Shown: piece after piece, positions 56,650-64,000 of the stretch
Layout of the letters: each line of letters starts with the position of its first letter
Numbering within the stretch: position 1 is the first letter of the stretch
NCBI GenBank assembly: GCA_020744225.1
Contig: JAGMWG010000003.1
Location: 1,364,001-1,428,000 of the forward strand
From: Paraphoma chrysanthemicola
Lineage: Eukaryota > Ascomycota > Dothideomycetes > Pleosporales > Phaeosphaeriaceae
Direction: 5' to 3'
Length of the DNA: 64,000 nt
Notes under the pieces: generated by a model
The model's input: only the letters and a program-made list of their open reading frames with translations
Database searches by the model: none
Told to the model about the DNA's origin: nothing
Translations under genes and position numbers: made by a program

Positions 56650-57339
56650 GCTGGACGGGCAGGAGCCACCTGATTCGGCCCTGGGGCCTTTAGCGGGTCA
56701 GAAGCAAGGTTTCTGCGGAGCACGGCTAGCATCAGGGGTCCCGCGGGAGGATGCGCTTGCAGGCGTGCGAGGAATGCTTCACGGACGACGATGATGCAGG
56801 TACAGTTGCAGTCCCAGAAACACCCGCGCCGCCAGACGTCCGATCCTCTTGTCGCGGACCGTCTAATCTGCTACACACCCGCGATCTGGGCCCTGGACAG
56901 GGTGCAACACGGCTGACGTCGCTGCCGGCCAATCGCCGCCGCCCGCAGGATTAAGCGGGGAAATTAGCACGAGACTGGTAGGGCTGTACAAATACGGTAC
57001 TGTGCTGGCGAGCATGTCGAGCCGTTTGTGATTCTGTACGATGCATTTACTGTGCAAGTCCACTGACAGCTTCCTCGGCATGAACCAGATACCAGCTCAG
57101 CATCCAAGCCACTCAGCAGCTGCAGCAATCTGACGTTGCCTTCTCCAGAACGACAGCTGTGGCCTCTCAGAGACACTGCACCATGCCCTCGCTGACAAAG
57201 AAAATCTATATCGGTATGTTGATGATGCGCCATGCTATGCCAAACGAAAGACCAAATTGTACGATTATACCCAACCGCGTCCAACGCCCTTCAATGCTAG
57301 CCGTGATGAGTGGCCAGACATGGCTGATTTGGCGGCACT
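56650..57339. other. Intergenic region
   Basis: Promoter of the transporter gene and 3' flank of HYM1; no coding frame supported. Confidence 0.5.
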
Positions 57340-58691
57340 CTATGCTACCGCTGGCGGTGCAGTGGGCAGCGACGGCATCTGCTCAATCTGCCGAATCAAA
57401 AAGCTCTTCTCGTCAATGAACTGCTCGTCCTCGGTGCGGTCCTCAAGGAAGGTCGGCAGAAAGCGCAGAAGCTTCTCGCGATTGCTGATCAGTATCTTCT
57501 GCACCGCGTGTGACTTGTTCGGGTTGGCGACGAAGACCTACACAGTCAGATCCTTCAACGTGTGTGTTAAGTAGCGTCTTACCTTGAAGACATGGAAACC
57601 CTCGTAATTGATCATCTTCCGATCGTCTCGCAACAGCTTCATGATGATTTTGAGATGTTCGCCAGAATCAACGTATTGCGTCATGACATTGTAGTTGGCC
57701 CGATCGAGCAAGATCTCGCCCAGCAGCTTGATAGACTGGCGCTTCGTTACGTAGCTGTCAGACTGGATCAACATGGAGTTGTACTTGGCGAAGAACACCT
57801 CAAAGTTTGTCTGCAGGTAGGTCGCCACCAGAGGCTTGTGCTTTGTGAGGATTTCCTAGCTCGAGTCAGCTGGTACGAATTTGACTGTGCAGTCCTCATA
57901 CCCTAAACGTAGTAAAAGCATCGGCGCTGACTTCGAAGGCCCCTTTGTCTATCCAGTCAAAGAACTTCCAGAATACCCCGTGGCCAGACGAGGGTAAATC
58001 TGGATTTACATTGCCCAGATCGACCGGACTACCGTCCTCGGTTGGCTCATCGTAGAGAAGCAGCGCGCAGATTGCATCGTGCTTGAGCGCCTCGCGAAGA
58101 ACTCCGCCGCATGGCATGGCGCTCTCCCGCCTATCATATCCTCTGCACAGCGCTATTATGATTTGCGGGCGGTGGGTCACGATGTGCGAGAGCACGGCAG
58201 GGTCGTTTTGTCCAGGCGCCTTATACCTGAACGCAGTTGAAAAGATGACCTGAGCGTCCTTCCGCGACTCGAACGGTAGTCTGTGCATGTTTATAGCCAA
58301 GACATAGAGCAAGTCTTCTCGAATGATCTCATCGAGATGTTCGTGGACGGAAGCGGGGTCAACTTCGGTGTCTGAGGTCTCGTCAGCAGGCGTCTGCGGG
58401 GAGGTTGACGACGCAAGCGCATAACTAAAATGCGCCTCTATTACAAGAGAGGAGATGAGGGCGTACCAGGAGTACCCTGAAGTCTGATTTTCAATTGCTG
58501 AAGGTTCGCAGCAAGCGCTTCCTCTCCCTGTCTGCTGGTGAGCAACCGTCTTCCTGCAGCTCGAGTAGGGCTCCCACCTTGGGAATGGGCTTGTCTTCTT
58601 GGGCAAGGCGCAGTGTGAGCTCCTTGGTCTCCCGCGCGAGCTCCGCCGGGCTCTTTTGCTTATTGCGTCCGAAACCAAACAGAGACGCCAT
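57340..58691 (-). CDS. HYM1: MO25-like scaffold protein HYM1/HymA
   Basis: Armadillo-like scaffold of the RAM/MOR network that activates germinal-centre kinases; in Aspergillus HymA is needed for conidiophore development. Minus-strand exons 58691-58578, 58527-58467, 58371-57902, 57855-57583 and 57537-57340, 371 residues, normal for the family. Seen: MASLFGFGRNKQKSPAELAR, NLQQLKIRLQGTPDTEVDPA, EDLLYVLAINMHRLPFESRK, HRPQIIIALCRGYDRRESAM, FEVSADAFTTFREILTKHK, VATYLQTNFEVFFAKYNSML and the end IRQIEQMPSLPTAP. Intron 2 (95 bases) was set by joining QGTP to DTEV, which matches the family; shorter alternatives lose the frame. Confidence 0.93.
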
Positions 58692-59341
58692 GTTGAGCGG
58701 GAACGCTGCCGTGCGGAGATCGAGGGGTGATGTTGGGGACGGGGATGCGAAGGGCTGTGACTTGCCGCCGGGACCGAGCCGCTCCTATCTGGTCGATGCT
58801 GTGATGCGATTCATTGGGGCCAAACGACGCTGGCACTATGAAGAAGACAATGAGATATGGGTCTGGGCGCTGTTTGTTTGTGCTGTGTTATGACGATGAT
58901 GCAGCCTCGCTCGCGTGGGTGATGGGTGCCCTGCAGATCGCGGGCACTAGCCGACGACGGTAAGCCCTCGATGCCGTTGCCGCTGCAGGCACGCTCACTC
59001 GTCTGAATCCGCCAAGTGCTTTCGATGATGAGACTTCTACACGTTATGGTGCTGTGGAAGAGGTCGTCGGATTATGTATGGGACGACAGACAAAGTCGTT
59101 ACTTGATCTTGTCTTGAACAATCAACAATCATCACTCCGGAAAGTCATTGGTCGACAGGAGAAGGGACAGTAATGTCTCATGGCACGCAAGCCGCGATTT
59201 GATTCACACTGTAGAGAGCCGATAGAAGGTAGCCTTATTTAGGCGGATTTATATGTGTAGAGGTCTTACGATGGGCATCCAGGAAAGGGTACCAGGCTAC
59301 GAAAGCACGAGCAAAGTCCCTTCGTGATAAGCCTCTCATGA
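58692..59341. other. Intergenic region
   Basis: HYM1 promoter on the left, kinase 3' flank on the right. No gene supported. Confidence 0.5.
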
Positions 59342-60901
59342 TTACGGCGCAAAGTACTCATGCTCAAGGACCTGCGAAAGGGTCAATAAGATGCATTTCG
59401 TTCTTCTCGTGGCACGTTTACCTTCGCTGCAGTCATTCGTGCCCCGCTCTCGTAGCGAACGAGGCTACCAACGAGGTCTCGCTGCGTCTCGGAAAGAGTT
59501 GGTAGGAGTGTAGACCACTCTTGTGCAGGGTATTCGTAGAACTGCACCTTGCCCCAGTCTCGGAACCCCACTGCTTCCTATTGATCTTAGTGCCATGCGT
59601 GTATAACGACCATTACGAGCGACTTACAGGCCACACATCCAGATTGGGTGTTCCGAGCTTTTTGAACACGCTCTGAATCAAGGCTAGATCACTCCCGAGC
59701 TCCCCAGAGTCGAACAATGTCGCATGCTCTGGGTCCAGTGCTTCGGCAATTGTGCAACCGGCAGCCCACAGATCCAGATTGCACCCATAGCTTGTGTTGC
59801 CGAACAGTAGCTCCGGAGGGCGGTAGCACGTGGTACCAACGTCTGTGATTTTGGAGTTGGCAACCTCAGGACCCGGTGCTGTGGGTGCCCATGAAATACC
59901 GAAATCCGAGAGATAGGCTGGTCCCTCCAGTGACCGGAGAAGAATATTCGAAGGCTTGATGTCGCGGTGAACTACTTCTTTCTCGTGTATGTAGGCGAGC
60001 GCCGAGAATAAGTCTTTGATGCAGGCTTTGATCTGTGAGGCTGACAGTTTCTTGTGCTGCAAGAGATCGTTAAGATCGTATCGTAAGAATGGAAACACAA
60101 GAACGAAGTGGCTGCCGTCTGTGCGGAATGTTTCTAGCAGTGGTATCACCCGGTCCGAGGCAGCGATGGCTAGAATCTTGGCCTCTCGTATTGAGTCATG
60201 AGGTTGCTCCATCGTAGAAGGCGAAGTCACCTTCAGGGCGACCACTTTGCTCTTCACGTCCTCTGGAAAATATCCGGCATCATCAAGGGCAGGTGCTTTG
60301 TACACTGCCGAGAAGAGACCCTCGCGATAGTATACGGCGTTCTGGTATTTCCCAATGGGCCTCCCGCCAGGTGTTGGGACATACTCTTCGTCCTGTGGGT
60401 CAGTCAGGATTGTTCGATACTGGTTAGTCAGGTCCTTGCCTCTTCGTTTGGGAAATCAAGTGGGTGCGGTACTAGGCTTGCCACCTTTTCAGCACTTAGT
60501 TGTTCATACTCTTCCTTTACGTCGTCAGTTTTAAATATGAGAGGCTTGTGACAACAATTCCTCACGGCTGATTTTGCTTCATCGTAGATCTTCGTCTCAG
60601 CTATCGTAGCATCCAAACGGGCGTCACCCGTGGAAATGGAGAGATTCGAGGTCTGGTAGGCAGAAGCACTGCAATATTGTCAGACTACTCTTAGACATGC
60701 AGTTCCACATGCCAAGCTTGAATGGTTAAGCAAGGCCAGCACCGCATTACTCCTCAACTTGGCCTAATCAGAGCTGCAGGAGATTTGCGAGGTAGTCCCT
60801 GCAAAATGTGAAGCAAGGGCTGGTCAAAGGACTTGCATTTTCGTTACCGTGGCCAATCTTGTGGAGAAGCCCAAGCTTGTGCGCCATTGTTCGTTGGCCA
60901 T
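59342..60901 (-). CDS. CDK-like serine/threonine kinase (CSK1/CAK-type)
   Basis: Protein kinase related to fungal Csk1-like CDK-activating kinases. Minus-strand exons 60901-60848 (tentative), 60652-60485, 60419-59628, 59577-59422 and 59371-59342, about 399 residues. Secure parts: a degenerate Gly loop YQNAVYYREGLFSAVYKA, VVALKVTSPS with the ATP Lys, catalytic VVHRDIKPSNILLRS, YLSDFGISW, the activation segment ITDVGTTCYRPPELLFG, and DLWAAGCTIAEAL. The last exon is ten codons (VLEHEYFAP). The ATP loop lacks the full GxGxxG. The first exon and its 195-base intron rest only on phase and splice signals; no in-frame ATG exists in the second exon, so some upstream exon is required. Confidence 0.82.
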
Positions 60902-61506
60902 GTGGTGCTTGTAGCAGTGTTCCGGGGTTGGGCTCAAGCCGTGAAGAGTGAAAAGCGACAAGGATACAGTTGATCTCAGCTTAGCGAACTATGGCAGTCC
61001 ACACGTGAGTCGGTCCTAAGCCAGTTTTAACCTTATCCTGTCTTTAGCATACTATATACCGGAACATTTGCTTGGGTGGGCGGAAACTGCTTGTTGTTCA
61101 GCTTGCATATGCGCAGGGTCCGTGATGCGTTGGGGCTGGTTCCTGGCCAACATCATCGACTTCGGGAGGTGTCTGTCTGCCTTTACCGCGTTTGCATAAC
61201 TCATGTCCCCATGGGTACCCCAAGCCACGATCGCCCAGTAAATTCTTTAACGACTGGCCTTGCTTGACCCATCCAGGACAGCAGCATCGGGAATTCCATT
61301 TGTTACCAAGGTTACGTCAGATCCCGGCCGAACCGCGGTGGCATCGAACTAACCCCAATGTGGGTCGCCCCAAGCCACGAGTGACAGCGAGCACTTGCGG
61401 ATCTGACAGCTCCACGACACTTTGCCGAGCTCGCGGGACCTCATTTCTATGTAAATATACCAAGCAGCGATTCCGTGGCTGTGCGCCTTTGAACTGTGAA
61501 AGCGCC
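60902..61506. other. Divergent promoter region, kinase/SYP1
   Basis: 600 bases between divergent genes with no convincing frame; holds both promoters. Confidence 0.5.
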
Positions 61507-64000
61507 ATGGAGCTCCAGCGCAAAGAATACCCAGCATTGCTGGTGAGCGGCCACCCAGCCTTTCCACCAGCATCCGCTCACACTGTGTGCAGACCACTCT
61601 CTCGCCCGCGCAGGCCGTAAATGTCCTCAATGATCGCATGAGCCATGTGGACCGGCTCAACGCCCAAATTGCCGACTGGCTGCAAGTGCGTACATCTCGG
61701 AACAGCCGTCGGCATGCTGGAGTGCTCATCATGGTGTAGGAGCGCAGGCGCGTCGAAGAGCTCTACGTCCAAGGGCTGCGAAAGCTCGCCAACAGACACC
61801 CGCCAGACGAGTCCTCGGACCTGGGGTACGTGTCTCGCAAAACGTTCCCCGGCGCATCGCTGACGTAGACCAGCATCTTCTCAACGCCATGGCAGAAGAT
61901 CGTCGGCGCGACCGAAGCCGTAGCCCAATCGCACGAGCATCTTGCGCGCAAGATCGAAGCCGACGTCGAGCGGCCCCTGCGCGAATACTTCCGCGGCAAT
62001 CGCGAGGTGCAGGCCATGGGCAACATCTCGGGGAATCTGGCGGCGACGGCAAAGGACATTGACTCGGCGCAGAAGAAGACGGCGAAGCTGAAGGACAAGG
62101 GCGCAAAGGCGAAGGCGTCCGCCGTGGCCGATGCCGCGCAGGAGGTGGAGCGGGCCGAGATGTCGTGGGAGTCGTCGGCGCCTTACGTCTTCGAGCAGCT
62201 GCAGGCCATCGACGAAAGCAGGCTCAACCACCTCCGCGACGTCCTCACGCAGTTCCAGACGCACGAAGTCGACCAGGTCGAGCGCAGCAGAATCACAGCA
62301 GAGGAGACGCTGAATGCGCTCCTCAACATTGAGACGGCCGACGAGATCCAGACGTGGGCGCTGCGCATGCGGAGCGGCGACCTGCCGCCTGTCGGGCGCA
62401 AGATGAGCAACACTGGGACGCCGTCGCGGAGCTTGGCCCCACCTTCCACGCCCATGTCGCCAGGCCAGGCAGATGACAACAGGAGCCAAAAGAGCGGTTC
62501 AGGTGAGGTTACAAACTGGCCCTCGCAGTCAAGTGCTAACATGACAAGTGCAAGAAAAGCACAGCTCGAACCCGCTCAAGCGCTTTGGGACGGTTCTGGG
62601 TCGGCGGAGACAGAGCGCGCATCCATATGGCCGCGCCTCCTCGCCTGAAAGGAAATCGTCCTCCAACCTCGGACACGCATTCAGCGGATTCGGGAAGGGC
62701 AAGGCCAAGGATCGCGAGATTGCGAGTGCAGCAGGTCGCCCAGGCTCACCACTCAGGCAAGATACCCCTCGCCCGTCGGAGCCTCCAGAATCCCCCGTGC
62801 ACACGCGACTTCCGAGTACAGAAACCCCAAACGGAACGACGACTGATAACCCGCTCGACGCGAGCGTCCCCTCCGTTACCAATGGCACTGTACAAGAGTC
62901 AATTCCAGAATTAAGAGAGCCTCTAGCGCCTCCTCCACTCGTAGCACCACAAGCTGAAGTAAGTGGGCAACGGCAATTGCAATCTCCAACGCTGACACAA
63001 AGTAGCCTGAGAAGGATGCCGAAGGATTCTCTGTTCCGCCTTCGACCATTGATGCCATCACGGAAGCAGAACGTGAGGCGGGATTGTAAGGATATCCTTG
63101 TCACTACGCCTGGAAATCAGCTGATGACCGATTAGTACACAAGCCGAGAGCAATCCAACACCCCAGTTCAAGCTTGACATCAGAAACGCTCCGATTCAAG
63201 AAGAAGATGGCGATGCCGATGCAGCTATGGCCAATATGGTTAATACTCTACGAGCGGTAAGTGCAACCACCAAGGCAACCATTTCCAGTCTAACGAGTCA
63301 ACAGCAAGCTGTACCGCCCAAGCGCGCATCGACGCTCCGTGGCAGAAGAGACGTTCGCAACACAATTTTTGTCCCCAATCCTGCCGCGCCAGAGCTGCAA
63401 AGCATAGGTGAGGCTCCCCCGCTGCCATCGGCCGGGTCCAGCTCAACCGCTGCAACGTTCCCAGCACCTGCACCTCTGGCGCAACCGGCATCTCCAGCTT
63501 TTAAGCCGCCGCACAGATCGCTTCTCTCCGATGACCACGCGGCATCAGACACGCAGTCTATCCGATCGGGCCGATCGTTGAGTAGCTCCGCTAGCACCAC
63601 GATTAAGCATCCGGACCTGCATGAGCCAGGGCTGAATGCGTCATTGGTTGAAACGGTCAGCGCATGGTTCGAGCAAGGTAGCGTCACCAAAGCCATGGTC
63701 ATCGGACAGATTGCGCTGGCCTATAACCCGGTGGATTTGTCTGCAGGCCCATTCGGCACGGAGAGCGTTCGACTTGAGAACTTCCCCGTACTAGAAAAGG
63801 TTGCACCGAACCCCGCGTTCATTGAACAAGCCCCGGACAGTCCTGGTAACTACACTGTGGACCTATCCAAGATCACCAAAACGTCAGTAGCGTTCCACTA
63901 CCAGTTGCACATTGAGAACAACAACGTTGCGGCCCTTGCGCCGCTCGTGCTTTCTCCACTATGGAAGACTGAACCGGGGCAAACATCTGCGATTCTCCAC
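61507..64000 (+). CDS. SYP1: Muniscin SYP1 (F-BAR and mu-homology endocytic adaptor), 3' end missing
   Basis: Early endocytic adaptor (FCHo homolog) that bends membrane and recruits cargo and septins at the plasma membrane. Exons 61507-61542, 61593-61685, 61740-61825, 61874-62502, 62549-62958, 63006-63085, 63136-63256 and 63305 onward, open at the window edge. F-BAR part: EYPALLTTLSPAQAVNVLND, RLNAQIADWLQERRRVEELY, IFSTPWQKIVGATEAVAQSH, and AQEVERAEMSWESSAPYVFE. A long Ser/Pro-rich linker contains RFGTVLGRRRQSAHPYGR and APPLPSAGSSS, then the mu-homology domain begins at ETVSAWFEQGSVTKAMVIGQ. Seven introns of 46-53 bases; every join was fixed by frame continuity. The end of the mu-homology domain lies beyond position 64000. 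Confidence 0.92.

Overview
The window is nuclear DNA from a filamentous ascomycete (Pezizomycotina, most like a Dothideomycete; the class is inferred from gene style, not from a search). Genes carry short GT-AG introns, mostly 45-65 bases, housekeeping genes are unlinked and on both strands, and there are secreted enzymes, a class II hydrophobin and a small GPI-type protein. Exon joins were built by hand from reading-frame continuity, splice motifs and recognised family motifs; none was checked by RNA or database search.

Layout. 1-8.1 kb: mitochondrial SHMT, a small membrane protein, a divergent RPB5/PPM1 pair, and the spindle checkpoint protein MAD1. 8.3-16.2 kb: a cysteine-rich type I membrane protein, a FrnE/DsbA-like oxidoreductase, a secreted GH5 mannanase-type enzyme and a ketopantoate-reductase-like protein. 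16.6-26.2 kb: two unrecognised genes converging tail to tail, an amino-acid permease, a tiny secreted protein and a class II hydrophobin, with sparse DNA between. 28.4-37.8 kb: PAF-acetylhydrolase-like lipase, the inner-nuclear-membrane protein SRC1/HEH1, ribosomal protein eL42, a second ketopantoate-reductase-like gene and a PhoD phosphatase. 38-49.4 kb: a gene relic, a GH131 glucanase, then a tandem array of five paralogs of an LPGE(I/L/V)RNxxY family, of which only one reads through intact, followed by an unrecognised gene with a possible frameshift. 50.6-64 kb: SCOT, a gene model joining an ER FKBP domain to a STIMATE-like five-span membrane protein, a TPT/SLC35C2-like transporter, HYM1/MO25, a CDK-like kinase and the 5' part of the muniscin SYP1, which runs off the window.

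The most notable items are the FKBP-STIMATE fusion at 52.5-54.1 kb, the decaying paralog array at 41.2-47.6 kb (stops and single-base frameshifts at different positions in four of five copies), and the SRC1 intron placed exactly between the two membrane spans, where retention or another 3' site would give a one-span protein. I found no CRISPR array, no rRNA or tRNA gene, and no recognisable intact transposon.
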